From Frankiales bacterium (GTDB lineage: Bacteria; Actinomycetota; Actinomycetes; JAFAQI01), in contig JAICXJ010000012.1 in the NCBI GenBank assembly GCA_025980465.1, positions 1 to 64,000 on the forward strand: a stretch of DNA of 64,000 nucleotides. The letters run 5' to 3'. Below are positions 45,015-53,658 of this stretch, piece by piece; within the stretch, counting starts at the first letter, position 1, and the number at the start of each line of letters is the position of its first letter. A program made the translations under genes and the position numbers. The notes below the pieces were generated by a model that worked only from the letters and a program-made list of their open reading frames with translations, was not told the DNA's origin and did not search any database.

Positions 45015-46607
45015 ATGGCTCGAGTGAGCCTGACTGTGCCGTTGAGTCGGCCACGCACCGAGCATCTGGTGATCGGGGTGCTCGCCGTGGCTTGCGCCGG
45101 CGTGTATGTCGTTCACACTCCCGCAGTACCCGATCTCGCCGCCCAGGTGGCGCGGGTTGACGCTGCCAAGTCCGGTGCCTTGCTCTGGTGGAGCGGCTGG
45201 TTCGGCGGCCTGCAACTTCCCAGCTACTCAGTCCTCAGCCCGCTGGTCATGTCGTGGATCGGGGTGTCGGTCGCGGCGGCGTTCGCGGCCACCGCCGCGT
45301 CGCTGTTCGGGCTTGCACTGTTCCGGCAGTCGCGTCGGCCGATCGCGGCATCACTCGCACTGAGCGTCGCGGCCTTCGCCGACATCCTCGCCGGACGCGT
45401 CACCTTCGCGCTCGGCGCGGCTGCCGCGATCGGCGCAGTCGTCCTGATCAAGCGTGATGCGAAGTGGACGGCCGGCGCTGCTGCGCTCCTTGCCTACCTG
45501 TTCAGCCCGCTTGCCGGGCTGTTCCTCGGCGTCGCTGCTCTCGCGATCGCCGTGACACAGCCGCACCGACGGCGCGCGGCAGTCGTTGCTGCCGGCGTCC
45601 TCGGCCTCGCCGCCCTCGTCCAGACGGTGCTGCTGCCTGGTGCCGGCGAGATGCCGTATCCGTGGTGGCACATGCTGATCGCACTGACGATCGTGACCGC
45701 GGTCGGCATCGTCTGTCCCGACCGCACGGTGCGGGTCGGTTGCGCGATCGCGGGCGGCGCGACGTTCTTCTTCTACTTCATCCCGAGCCCGGTCGGCACC
45801 AACATCGTGCGGCTGGTGTGGTTGATGCCGGTGCCGATCGTTCTTGCCGCTGGCCGGCTCCCCAAGAAGCTGCTGGTGCCCCTGGTCCTCGCGCTGTCGG
45901 TGTGGCCCGCGATCGACCTCGGGATCCAGCTCGACAAGGCCGACAGCTCGGCGGCGAGACCGAGCTTCTACGGTCCGCTTGTCGGTGCGCTTCGCGCGCA
46001 GTCGGCGACCGCCGGACCACAGGCACAAGGTGAGCGGGTCGAGGTCGTCGATCCGGTAACGCAGTGGGGAGCGGCGTACGTAGCGGCGGCGGCGCCGATC
46101 GCCCGCGGCTGGGACCGCCCGACGGATCGCGCCGACAACGCGTTGTTCTACGACGGCTCGCTGACGACGGCGTCGTACCGAGCCTGGCTCACCGACACGT
46201 CGGTCGGCTGGGTCGCGCTGCCACTTCACGTGTCACTCGACTACGCATCCGTGAAGGAAGCGGCAATCGTCAGGTCGGTTCCCAGCTACCTGCGCCCGGT
46301 CTGGCACAACAACTCATGGCAGCTCTATCGCGTCGTCAACGCTCAGCCGCTGCTCCAGGGCGCCTCGCTGGTCAAAGCCGGTGGGAGTGCGGTGACGTTT
46401 GTGGCAAGCCGCGCCGGCGAGGTCGGGGTGACGGTGCGCTGGTCGCCGTACCTGCGACTGTCGGCGAACCACCACATTGTCGACACCTGCATCCGCAACG
46501 CGCAGTCATGGACCCAGGTGAAGGTGCCGCACCCCGGTACGTACACGTTGTCGGCGCGCTTTGATCCGGACTTCACCGGCCGGGCGCAGAGCTGCACCGC
46601 TTCCTAG
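45015..46607 (+). CDS. Polytopic membrane protein, possibly GT-C-like
   Basis: A 530-residue protein. About nine to ten membrane helices fill residues 17-300 (LVIGVLAVACAGVYVV, VAAAFAATAASLFGLALF and others), followed by a soluble extracellular part to 530 with RPSFYGPLVGALRAQ, WVALPLHVSLDYASV, and YLRPVWHNNSWQLYRV. The layout is like membrane glycosyltransferases of the GT-C type, but no catalytic Asp-rich loop is plain, so the role is open. ATG 45015 is divergent from the FAD oxidase. Confidence 0.75.
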   Translation: MARVSLTVPLSRPRTEHLVIGVLAVACAGVYVVHTPAVPDLAAQVARVDAAKSGALLWWSGWFGGLQLPSYSVLSPLVMSWIGVSVAAAFAATAASLFGLALFRQSRRPIAASLALSVAAFADILAGRVTFALGAAAAIGAVVLIKRDAKWTAGAAALLAYLFSPLAGLFLGVAALAIAVTQPHRRRAAVVAAGVLGLAALVQTVLLPGAGEMPYPWWHMLIALTIVTAVGIVCPDRTVRVGCAIAGGATFFFYFIPSPVGTNIVRLVWLMPVPIVLAAGRLPKKLLVPLVLALSVWPAIDLGIQLDKADSSAARPSFYGPLVGALRAQSATAGPQAQGERVEVVDPVTQWGAAYVAAAAPIARGWDRPTDRADNALFYDGSLTTASYRAWLTDTSVGWVALPLHVSLDYASVKEAAIVRSVPSYLRPVWHNNSWQLYRVVNAQPLLQGASLVKAGGSAVTFVASRAGEVGVTVRWSPYLRLSANHHIVDTCIRNAQSWTQVKVPHPGTYTLSARFDPDFTGRAQSCTAS

Positions 46608-46613
46608 GGTCAC

Positions 46614-47720
46614 TCAGCCGAGCGGCAGCGTGAAGTTGAAGCTCGATCCGATGCCCGGCCGAGGCTCGTACCAGGCCTGTCCGCCCTGAGCCTCCGCGAG
46701 CACTCGAACCACGTACAAGCCAAGGCCGGAGCCGGCAGCGCGTGATCCGGCCGCCCGGCTGTACTGCTCGAACAGATGCGGCCGGAAGTCGGCGGGCACC
46801 CCGTCGCCGGAGTCGTCGACCCGGATCACGGCGTGATGTCCGGCAACCGTCGCGGTCAGCGAGATCGGCGGCGCGGCGTACTTCAACGCGTTCGAGAGCA
46901 GGTTGGTGAGCATCTGCTGGACCCGCGCCGGATCGGCGCGGACCAGCAGCGAGGTCGGACAGTCGACGAGTGCGTCGGTGAGTTCAGCCACGCCCAGCGC
47001 CGCCGCATGCAACGCGGGCGCGAGGTCCATGACCTCGGCTTGGGCGGTGACGCCGGCGCGCCCTGATTCCGAGGACGCGAGCAAGTCGGCGGTCACCCGG
47101 TCGAGCACCTGCGTCTGCCGCACGATGGCGTCAAGAATCTCCTCGATCCGCCGCTGGTCGAGCGAGGACCGGTTGCGGGTCAACGTTCGGGCCAGGCCGA
47201 TCAGCACCGTGGCCGGCGTGCGCAGCTCATGAGCCGCGGTCGCCACCGCGTTCCGCAATCGATCTGCCTCACTCATCGGCTCGTCGGCGGTCAACGCCGC
47301 CTCCGGTGCCGGTCGCAGGTCAGCACGACGGTTCAGCACGGCGTCGAGAGTCTCGACGATCGTGTCGGGGTGGGCGCCCTTCTGCAGGTACGCCAAGGCG
47401 CCGCGCTCGATCGCCTGCTCGGCCATCCGGTCGGCGTCGAATCCTGAGAGCACGACGACCGCCGCGGGCGGGCAAACCTGCCGGATCAACGGCAGCGCTT
47501 CCAGGCCGTCCATGACCGGCATCGCGAGGTCGAGGAGTACTACCGCTGGCTGCCACTGCCGGACGACTTCTACGCCGGCCGCACCATCGCCTGCCTCACC
47601 GACCACCTGGTATCGATCGGAGAGCTCGAGCACCATGCGCAGTAGCAGCCGAAGATCGGGGGTGTCGTCGATGACCACCACGGATGCGAGATTCGCAGCC
47701 GTCGCCCGCGAATGCGTCAT
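46614..47720 (-). CDS. Response-regulator receiver fused to histidine kinase
   Basis: A 368-residue cytoplasmic protein. Residues 12-130 are a receiver domain: acidic Asp18-Asp19, phospho-acceptor Asp64 (VVLLDLAMPVMDG) and Lys in LQKG. A HisKA domain follows with His164 (TAAHELRTPATVL), then a HATPase domain (NLLSNALKYA, VDDSGDGVP, GSGLGLYVV). The receiver-first order means the kinase is likely switched by another kinase. It overlaps the small membrane protein gene by 4 bp. Confidence 0.9.
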   Translation of the reverse strand: MTHSRATAANLASVVVIDDTPDLRLLLRMVLELSDRYQVVGEAGDGAAGVEVVRQWQPAVVLLDLAMPVMDGLEALPLIRQVCPPAAVVVLSGFDADRMAEQAIERGALAYLQKGAHPDTIVETLDAVLNRRADLRPAPEAALTADEPMSEADRLRNAVATAAHELRTPATVLIGLARTLTRNRSSLDQRRIEEILDAIVRQTQVLDRVTADLLASSESGRAGVTAQAEVMDLAPALHAAALGVAELTDALVDCPTSLLVRADPARVQQMLTNLLSNALKYAAPPISLTATVAGHHAVIRVDDSGDGVPADFRPHLFEQYSRAAGSRAAGSGLGLYVVRVLAEAQGGQAWYEPRPGIGSSFNFTLPLG

Positions 47721-47968
47721 CGTTGAGCCGAGTCGTCGAGGGCGGCTGCCTTCGTTCGAAGGGTGCCGTCGGCGCGCGACACGAGGCTGCCATCACGCGC
47801 GCCAGCGCGAAGTTCGGTGAGGTCGCGATGTCGGCGCCGGAGGGTGAGCGGCGACAACATCGCGATGACCACGAGCACGCCGACGCTGACGAGTCCGGCA
47901 TGCACTACCTGGAAGGTGGCCGATACTGCCGGCGCGAGCGCTGCCGAATGCATCGCTCCACCCGTCAT
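47717..47968 (-). CDS. Small membrane protein
   Basis: An 83-residue protein with one or two hydrophobic stretches (FQVVHAGLVSVGVLVVIAML) and a basic cytoplasmic tail (RRRHRDLTEL). No family is recognised. Its stop overlaps the ATG of the receiver-kinase gene (ATGA), so the two are coupled. It may anchor or sense for the otherwise soluble kinase; this is inference. Confidence 0.62.
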   Translation of the reverse strand: MTGGAMHSAALAPAVSATFQVVHAGLVSVGVLVVIAMLSPLTLRRRHRDLTELRAGARDGSLVSRADGTLRTKAAALDDSAQR

Positions 47969-48083
47969 TCAGCCACTGTGCCGCACCATGATCGCTCGGT
48001 GCGAGGAGTCCGGGAAATGTGCTGAAGCAGCGTGGTCGTGTAACGGCTACCAGATCCGGCATGTCCCGAACAGCGAGGGGCTT

Positions 48084-48129
48084 GGGTTGTCTAGGTGGTC
48101 AGGAGGGGGTTGTCTAGGTCGTCAGGGGG
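48084..48129. repeat. 23-bp tandem direct repeat at the MEDS-ATPase 3' end
   Basis: GGGTTGTCTAGGTGGTCAGG starting at 48084 is repeated starting at 48107 with one base change (GGTGGT to GGTCGT), a 23-base period. The second copy overlaps the last codons of the MEDS-ATPase gene (stop at 48122). The rest of 47969-48121 shows nothing else. Confidence 0.75.
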
Positions 48130-49066
48130 TCGGCAGCGACGGGAGGTCTGCCCACACCGTCTTGCCAATCGCCGCCTGGTCACAGCCCCACCTGCTGGAG
48201 ACCGACGCGACAAGGGCGAGACCGCGACCGCCAGTCGCAAGCGCTGGCGCGTCGACTTGGACCGGCGCGGTGTCCGCGGTGTCGTAGACCGAGATCCGCA
48301 CCCGGTCGCCGGAGGCAAACAATTGAATGGTGAAGTCGGCCCGGCCATGGATCACGGCATTCGTGGCGAGTTCGGAGGCGATCAGGAGCGCATCGTCGAG
48401 CTGCGCCTCGCAACGCCAGTCGTGCAATGTGTCCGCGACGAACACCCGGGCCAAATGGGGTGCCGAGATGTCGGCACCGAACGAGCGCGACGCCGTCCGC
48501 GGCGGCTCGCCGTGCCACACGTGCGAGTGCAGCCTGCTGACTTTCGCCCTGTCCGAATCAAGACCCGACGCAGGCTCGGAATCTCCGGCTGAGGCGGAGT
48601 GACGATGAGTGGGGTATCCGCAGAGCAGGCTGAACGGGACCCGAGCCCTCAGGTCGTTCCACATCTCTTCGAGCTCCATCGCTGCCGGGACATCGCCGGC
48701 GTCCCACAGCAGGGCGACCATTTCGCCGTACACCCGCAGCTCGCGACCTGATAGGCCCAACCCGGCGATCCAGCTCCCGACCGTCTGCTCGAACCGGTCG
48801 CGGCTGGGCTTGCCGGCACGAGACAGCCGGGTCAGCAGTTCGCCGGCGTCCTGGAAAGCGAGGCGCTGCTCGGACTGGGCGGCGTCGGTGTCGATTCCGG
48901 CGATCCGCAGCGCTGCCTCGACCGCGTCCGTGTGCTCAGGAGTGGCGACGATGACGACGACGCCGTCGGTGCGAAGGGCAGGCAGCACGAAGTTTGTGAC
49001 GGCAGTGACAAGGTCGAAGTCACTGTCATAGAACTTGACGAAGTGGCCGCCCGAACCGGCACTCAT
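48122..49066 (-). CDS. MEDS sensor fused to anti-sigma-type ATPase
   Basis: A 314-residue protein. Residues 8-160 match the MEDS domain (HFVKFYDSDFDLVTAVTNFV, VVVIVATPEHTDAVEAAL). Residues 185-314 are a HATPase of the RsbW/anti-sigma type, with LIASELATNAVIHG as N-box and GGRGLALVASVSSRWG as the later box. MEDS-ATPase proteins are common actinomycete regulators of sigma or anti-sigma systems. The target is unknown; an RsbU-like phosphatase is encoded 6 kb away. Confidence 0.88.
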   Translation of the reverse strand: MSAGSGGHFVKFYDSDFDLVTAVTNFVLPALRTDGVVVIVATPEHTDAVEAALRIAGIDTDAAQSEQRLAFQDAGELLTRLSRAGKPSRDRFEQTVGSWIAGLGLSGRELRVYGEMVALLWDAGDVPAAMELEEMWNDLRARVPFSLLCGYPTHRHSASAGDSEPASGLDSDRAKVSRLHSHVWHGEPPRTASRSFGADISAPHLARVFVADTLHDWRCEAQLDDALLIASELATNAVIHGRADFTIQLFASGDRVRISVYDTADTAPVQVDAPALATGGRGLALVASVSSRWGCDQAAIGKTVWADLPSLPTP

Positions 49067-49251
49067 CTGGCCCCATCAACTGCGTCGCGGCCGACCCCCG
49101 CGTCTTGAGAGTCACTTTGCCGACTGGGAATGTCCCCCGCTTCGCCCGGCGTGAAACCTCGGCGTCAGGCCCCGCGTGACAGGGTGATCGGGTGGCCGTG
49201 CTCCGGATCCGACGGCGATCCGGCGCCGCAAGTTCGCGATCCTGACTGAGG

Positions 49252-49848
49252 TCAGTGGCTGCTTTCGTGCAGCTCGCGATCGCGGGCTTCGCCGCTGGTC
49301 TCATCCGGCAGGACCGGAGCTTCCTCGATCTGCCGGTACGCGTCGAGGCGCCGCTTCGCAACAGCCACGTCGCGGACACCGATCACGCTCACCCCACCCA
49401 GCGCAACGCCGGCAAGGAACACGATCACGACTCCGACGCCGGAGAACATCCCGATTCGCTCGAGGATGACGTGGGTCGTGTCACCCATGGGCCGACCGAG
49501 GAAGCCGGCACTCCACCACGGGCTGAACACGGTGCCGAGGACGAACCAGGCCCCGCTCAGCGCCGCGAGCCAGCCACCGAGTGAGGCCGCTGCGCGGTGT
49601 GAGGTGTATGTGACAACGGCGCCGCCGACGAAGGCGCCAGCGCCCGGTGCGACCTCCATCCACCCGCGTGCCGCGGTCCAGCTCCAGGTGTTGTTCGGGG
49701 TGTAGCCGTAGCCGAAGTAGTGGCCGATGAACGGCACGATCGCCCCCCACGCGCCGAGCAGCATCAGCAGTGGTCCGGCGACGGCGCCGCGGCGGCGCGC
49801 CATGATCATTCGGCTGGGAACGGTTGCATGCGATCCATGTGTCGACAT
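49252..49848 (-). CDS. Membrane protein, four or five helices
   Basis: A 198-residue membrane protein. Helices include GPLLMLLGAWGAIVPFIGHY, GAFVGGAVVTYTSH and VGVVIVFLAGVALGGVSVIG; the C-terminus is charged and cytoplasmic (RDVAVAKRRLDAYRQIEEA). ATG 49848 has GAGGAG seven bases upstream, preferred to 49881. No family is recognised. The 185-base gap to the MEDS gene (49067-49251) shows only short weak inverted repeats. Confidence 0.78.
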   Translation of the reverse strand: MSTHGSHATVPSRMIMARRRGAVAGPLLMLLGAWGAIVPFIGHYFGYGYTPNNTWSWTAARGWMEVAPGAGAFVGGAVVTYTSHRAAASLGGWLAALSGAWFVLGTVFSPWWSAGFLGRPMGDTTHVILERIGMFSGVGVVIVFLAGVALGGVSVIGVRDVAVAKRRLDAYRQIEEAPVLPDETSGEARDRELHESSH

Positions 49849-49945
49849 TCTTCGACTCCTCACGCCAGCGCGCATCTGCACGCAGGGCGTTAAGAGGTAT
49901 GCCCGCTATCCCTGCGGTCATTCACCGTGTCGGCGGGTCCGGACG

Positions 49946-50668
49946 TCAGGACCAGCGGATTCGGAGCTTCTTCCAGCGCTCCGCTGCAGCGGGATCTCCG
50001 CTGAACGAGACCTCCGCAGGACGGTTCCACAGCCATCGGTAGATGTCCGCCGCGGTTCCCTGGACCGTGACGTCGGCCTCGCCGTGCTCAGCCTCCACTC
50101 GGGCACCGGTCTCGGTGAGCCGGACGCCCAGCGGCGGGCCGTCGCTCGGCGCGAGGCGCAAGGTGGCGGGCTCGAAGCCTTTCCGACGCGATGCGAAGAC
50201 GGTGAGCACTTCATCGATCCCGTCCAGCGCGAATCCGGTGTCGAACGACGGCGGATGCCCGGCCGCCGCTTCGGCATCGGCACGGTGGATCGCGGTCTCG
50301 TGCGCCTGTCGGCGGGCCCAGAAGCCAACCGCCGAGGGCGCAGCGACGAAGGTCGCGCACACCAGGTCGGCAGGTGCCTTGCGCAACGCCGCGACCAGCT
50401 CGTCGCGGTTGGCATGGCACCAGCCGGCAAGCGCGCCATCGTCCGGACCGCTCCCGATCTCGGCCGCGGCCGGGCTGTCGAAGCCGTCGCGCGCGTTGCC
50501 GACCAGGTCCGCCGCCCAGTGGTGGACGCCGCCGATGTGGGTCAACAGGTCGCGGACGACCCAGTCCGGGCAGCCGGGTACGGCGGTGTCGAGGCCGGCC
50601 GCCGTTGCGCAGTCGACGAGCCGGGCGCCGTTGGCCTCGATGCTGTCGATGTGATCGGTGAGGTCCAC
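49946..50668 (-). CDS. Mycothiol-dependent maleylpyruvate isomerase family protein
   Basis: A 240-residue DinB-fold protein. VPGCPDWVVRDLLTHIGGVH near residue 30 and FWARRQAHETAIHRADAE in the middle give the conserved metal-binding His residues of the MDMPI group; the C-terminal MDMPI-C part is present (VTVQGTAADIYRWLWNR). GTG 50668 lies 4 bases from the stop of the YafY gene, so the genes are co-transcribed. The substrate is unknown; it depends on mycothiol in studied relatives. Confidence 0.9.
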   Translation of the reverse strand: MDLTDHIDSIEANGARLVDCATAAGLDTAVPGCPDWVVRDLLTHIGGVHHWAADLVGNARDGFDSPAAAEIGSGPDDGALAGWCHANRDELVAALRKAPADLVCATFVAAPSAVGFWARRQAHETAIHRADAEAAAGHPPSFDTGFALDGIDEVLTVFASRRKGFEPATLRLAPSDGPPLGVRLTETGARVEAEHGEADVTVQGTAADIYRWLWNRPAEVSFSGDPAAAERWKKLRIRWS

Positions 50669-50672
50669 CGCC

Positions 50673-51659
50673 TCAGTCTCTCCTGCCCCGAGCCGGTGTC
50701 GGCTTGCTGTACGTCGCAACGAGTTGAGCGCCGATCGCGGCGAGCACCTCGCGCGCCTCGGCCGGGGCGAGGACCTCGATGTGGCTTGCGAAGCCGGCCA
50801 CTTGCTGGGCGATCCGTTCGACCGTGTGACCGCCGATCCGAACCCGGGCGCGTTGCGGCGTACCCGAGTCGGGGCCTGGGTCGAGCACCGTCACCTGCCG
50901 GTCGAACAGCCAGCGCAGGACCGGGACCATCTCCTGATCGACCATCGCCTCGATCGAGTGGGGGGAGCGAAGCTCCTCGACGTTCGCCGCGATCCGCTCC
51001 CATGCCTCGCTGAGGTCGAAGTCGGCCGGTCGGTCGCGTGGGTCCGTCGTGAGCTCCACCGAGCTGACCCGGCCCACCCGGAAGGTGCGCTGGCCGGCCT
51101 CGGTGCCGGCGACCAGATACCAGACCGACCCCTTCACCACCAAGCCGAGCGGATGCACCAGGCGGGTGCTCGACTTGCCGGTGCGGTCGGAGTAGCCGAG
51201 CCGGACCTGTACGGCGGTGACGACCGCCGTCTGCAGCGCGTCGAGATGCTTGGGCCGTAAGGCTCGGCCGGTGCGGCCCCATCCGCCGGGATCGATGACG
51301 ATGGAGTTCGCCGCGGTCTGTGCCGACTCGCGGAACGGCTCGGGCAGCGCTCGCACCAGCTTGCGGAGCGCCGCCTTGAGCTCGGGCGTGGCTGCGGCCG
51401 CCGGCCCGGCCACCATGAACATCGCCCGGGCCTCGTCGGCGGTGAGCCCGGTGAGGTCGGTGCGAGCCCCGCCGACAAGCGCCCAGCCGCCGTTGCGGCC
51501 GGCCTGGGCATACACCGGGATCCCCGCCGCGGACAGCGCCTCGAGGTCGCGGCGGGCAGTGCGCTCGGAGACTTCGAGCTCCTCGGCCAGCTCGGCAGCG
51601 GTCAGCCTCCCGCGGGTCTGCAGCAGCAGCAGCGCTGCCACCAGCCGGTCCGCCTTCAT
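50673..51659 (-). CDS. YafY-type regulator with HTH and WYL domain
   Basis: A 328-residue regulator. The HTH is at residues 1-55 (LLLLQTRGRLTAAELAEELE, VSERTARRDLEAL, GIPVYAQAGRNGGW). The WYL region starts near 140 with the motif written as SVWYLVAG, followed by FRVGRVSSVEL. It is divergent from an MFS exporter with palindromes between them and probably controls it. ATG 51659 is the obvious start. Confidence 0.92.
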   Translation of the reverse strand: MKADRLVAALLLLQTRGRLTAAELAEELEVSERTARRDLEALSAAGIPVYAQAGRNGGWALVGGARTDLTGLTADEARAMFMVAGPAAAATPELKAALRKLVRALPEPFRESAQTAANSIVIDPGGWGRTGRALRPKHLDALQTAVVTAVQVRLGYSDRTGKSSTRLVHPLGLVVKGSVWYLVAGTEAGQRTFRVGRVSSVELTTDPRDRPADFDLSEAWERIAANVEELRSPHSIEAMVDQEMVPVLRWLFDRQVTVLDPGPDSGTPQRARVRIGGHTVERIAQQVAGFASHIEVLAPAEAREVLAAIGAQLVATYSKPTPARGRRD

Positions 51660-51682
51660 GGCGACAACTTCTCATGAAAACT

Positions 51683-51735
51683 GGCCATAAGATGGCCGGA
51701 TTTATTTGCCAGTCTCAGTCGTCGTACTGGTAAAT
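51683..51735. promoter_or_regulatory. Palindromes between the YafY-type regulator and MFS genes
   Basis: GGCCAT-AAG-ATGGCC (51683-51697) is a perfect 15-base palindrome. ATTTGCCAGT (51704-51713) and ACTGGTAAAT (51726-51735) form a second inverted repeat with one mismatch and a 12-base spacer. Both lie between start codons 51659 and 51773 and are good candidate operators. Confidence 0.65.
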
Positions 51736-51772
51736 GCCGGCGGTGACGCCGCCCCAGGAGAGGAACGCGCTG

Positions 51773-53254
51773 ATGACTGGCCCGCAATCGACCGTCGCTG
51801 ATCCGCGTCGCTGGAAAGCGCTCGCGGTCCTGGGCGCGATCCAGTTCATGCTGGTGCTCGACATCACCGTCGTGAACGTGGCCCTGCCGAGGATCCAGGG
51901 CGATCTCGGGTTCTCTCGCCCGGGTCTGGCCTGGGTGGTGAACGGCTATGTCCTGATGGCCGGCGGTCTCTTGCTGCTCGGCGGGCGGCTCGCCGACATC
52001 GTCGGGCGCCGTCGGCTGTTCCTGCTCGGGGTCGGCCTGTTCGCTGCGGCGTCCGCCACCTGTGGTGCCGCCGTCGATCCGGCGATGCTCGTGATCTCGC
52101 GGTTCGTCCAGGGCGCCGGCGAGGCATTCGCGGCCCCCGCCTCGCTCGGCCTGATCGCCGTCCTGTTCCCCGATCCGGCGGAGCGGGTGAAGGCGCTCGG
52201 GATGTGGGGTGGCATCGCCGGCCTCGGCGGTACGTCGGGGACAGTCATCTCCGGCGCCCTCGTCGACCTTGCGTCGTGGCGGTGGATCTTCTACATCAAC
52301 ATCCCGGTCGCGATCGCTGCGATCGCGCTCGTTCCGCGACTGGTCAACGAGAGCAAGATGGAGCGCGAGGGCGGGCACCCCGACTACCTCGGCGCCGCGA
52401 CCGCGACCGCTGGTCTGATCGCGGTGGTCGACGGCCTGCTCCAGGCCGCCACCCACGCGTGGGGCGCATGGCAGGTGCTGCTGCCGCTGCTCGCCGGAGT
52501 GGGCCTGTTGGTGGCGACGGTCGTGATCGAGGCCCGTTCGGACTCGCCGCTGATCCCGCTCGAGTTCTTCCGCAACCGGACCCGGGTCGCGACGAACGTC
52601 ACCACACTGTTCTTCTCGTCAGCGTTCTTCAGCTACTTCTTCATGCTGACGTTGTTCGAGCAGCACATCCTCGGCTGGTCGCCGCTTCGCGGTGGTCTGT
52701 CCTACCTGCCGTTCGGCATCACGATCGGTGCCGGGATCGGTATTGGCACGGCCTTGATGCCCAAGCTCGGCGTGAAGGTCTTGCTGACGTTCGGTTTCTT
52801 CGGCTGTGCCGTCGGCATCCTGCTCACGTCGATGATGGATACCTCGACGACGTACTGGTCCGGAATCGTGCCTGGCATGGTGGTGCTCGGGTTCTGCTCC
52901 GGGGTGTGCTTCCCGACGATTGGCAATGCGTCGCTGCATGAGGTGACCGGCCAGGACTCCTCGCTGGCGTCCGGCGTGCAGAGCGCGGGACAGCAGATCG
53001 GTGGCGCGATCGGGCTGTCGTGCCTCGTCACTCTCGGGTTGCGGCACGCCGCCGGACAGATGCGCCACGGCACGTCACCAGCGCTGGCGACGACCCACGG
53101 ATTCGTGCTCGCCTACCACATCGCATTCGTCATGCTCCTCGTCGGCGGGGTGCTGGTCCTGGCCTTGTTCGAGCGGGTGATCGCGACACCGCGCAGCGCG
53201 GAGGCCGAGCTGGGAATCGAACCAGCAGTGGAGGCCGTGCCGGCGAGCGCGTAA
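51773..53254 (+). CDS. MFS drug exporter, DHA2 (14-helix) family
   Basis: A 493-residue transporter. LDITVVNVALPRIQGDLG in helix 1, GGRLADIVGRRRLFLLGVG for motif A, SRFVQGAGEAFAAPASLGL, and WGGIAGLGGTSGTVISGAL for motif C are clear. About 14 helices are seen. ATG 51773 has GGAGAGGA eight bases upstream; the ATG at 51734 lies inside the operator. It is the second DHA2 pump of the window, here tied to a YafY rather than TetR regulator. Confidence 0.92.
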   Translation: MTGPQSTVADPRRWKALAVLGAIQFMLVLDITVVNVALPRIQGDLGFSRPGLAWVVNGYVLMAGGLLLLGGRLADIVGRRRLFLLGVGLFAAASATCGAAVDPAMLVISRFVQGAGEAFAAPASLGLIAVLFPDPAERVKALGMWGGIAGLGGTSGTVISGALVDLASWRWIFYINIPVAIAAIALVPRLVNESKMEREGGHPDYLGAATATAGLIAVVDGLLQAATHAWGAWQVLLPLLAGVGLLVATVVIEARSDSPLIPLEFFRNRTRVATNVTTLFFSSAFFSYFFMLTLFEQHILGWSPLRGGLSYLPFGITIGAGIGIGTALMPKLGVKVLLTFGFFGCAVGILLTSMMDTSTTYWSGIVPGMVVLGFCSGVCFPTIGNASLHEVTGQDSSLASGVQSAGQQIGGAIGLSCLVTLGLRHAAGQMRHGTSPALATTHGFVLAYHIAFVMLLVGGVLVLALFERVIATPRSAEAELGIEPAVEAVPASA

Positions 53255-53276
53255 CGTCCGGCTCCGGAGGTGGCTC

Positions 53277-53624
53277 ATGGCTGCTGAGGTGAAGCTCGGA
53301 GCGGCAAGTGATCTCTCGAAGGGCTCGGTGACCGGCGCGGGACGTTACGCCGTCGGCCACGGCGACGACTACTTCGCCGTGACCCGGCGGTGCCGGCACC
53401 TCAGGGCGGATCTCGCCGGTGGCTCGATTGATACCGACGGCTGCTTGGTCTGCCCGTGGCACCAGTCGAAGTACGACGTCACGACCGGGCGGATGGTGCG
53501 CGGACCTCAGGGGGTCTTCGCGAAGGTCCCCGGCCTCGGTGCGATGTTCAAAGGCCTCACTGCGATCCTGCCGCTGGGCCGTGGCAGGGTCTCGGAACGC
53601 GACGGCGACCTCTACGTCACCTGA
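53277..53624 (+). CDS. Rieske [2Fe-2S] protein
   Basis: A 115-residue single-domain Rieske protein. Ligands Cys39 and His41 (RCRHL) and Cys59 and His62 (CPWHQSKYD) are in place, as in the C-x-H...C-x2-H pattern. An electron-transfer or nitrite-reductase-small-subunit-like role is possible. There is no signal peptide or membrane segment. It follows the exporter by 22 bases and precedes the aldo/keto reductase by 34 bases. Confidence 0.92.
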   Translation: MAAEVKLGAASDLSKGSVTGAGRYAVGHGDDYFAVTRRCRHLRADLAGGSIDTDGCLVCPWHQSKYDVTTGRMVRGPQGVFAKVPGLGAMFKGLTAILPLGRGRVSERDGDLYVT

Positions 53625-53658
53625 TCTCGCTGCGCTGCGAAGCGACATGATGTAGCGC

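Noticed and set aside
48084..48129. CRISPR-like array
   Set aside because: Only two tandem copies with no spacer; no cas gene in the window.
49206..49255. Short hairpins GGATC/GATCC and CTGAC/GTCAG before and at the stop of the membrane protein gene
   Set aside because: Arms of five bases are expected by chance in this composition; not enough for a terminator call.
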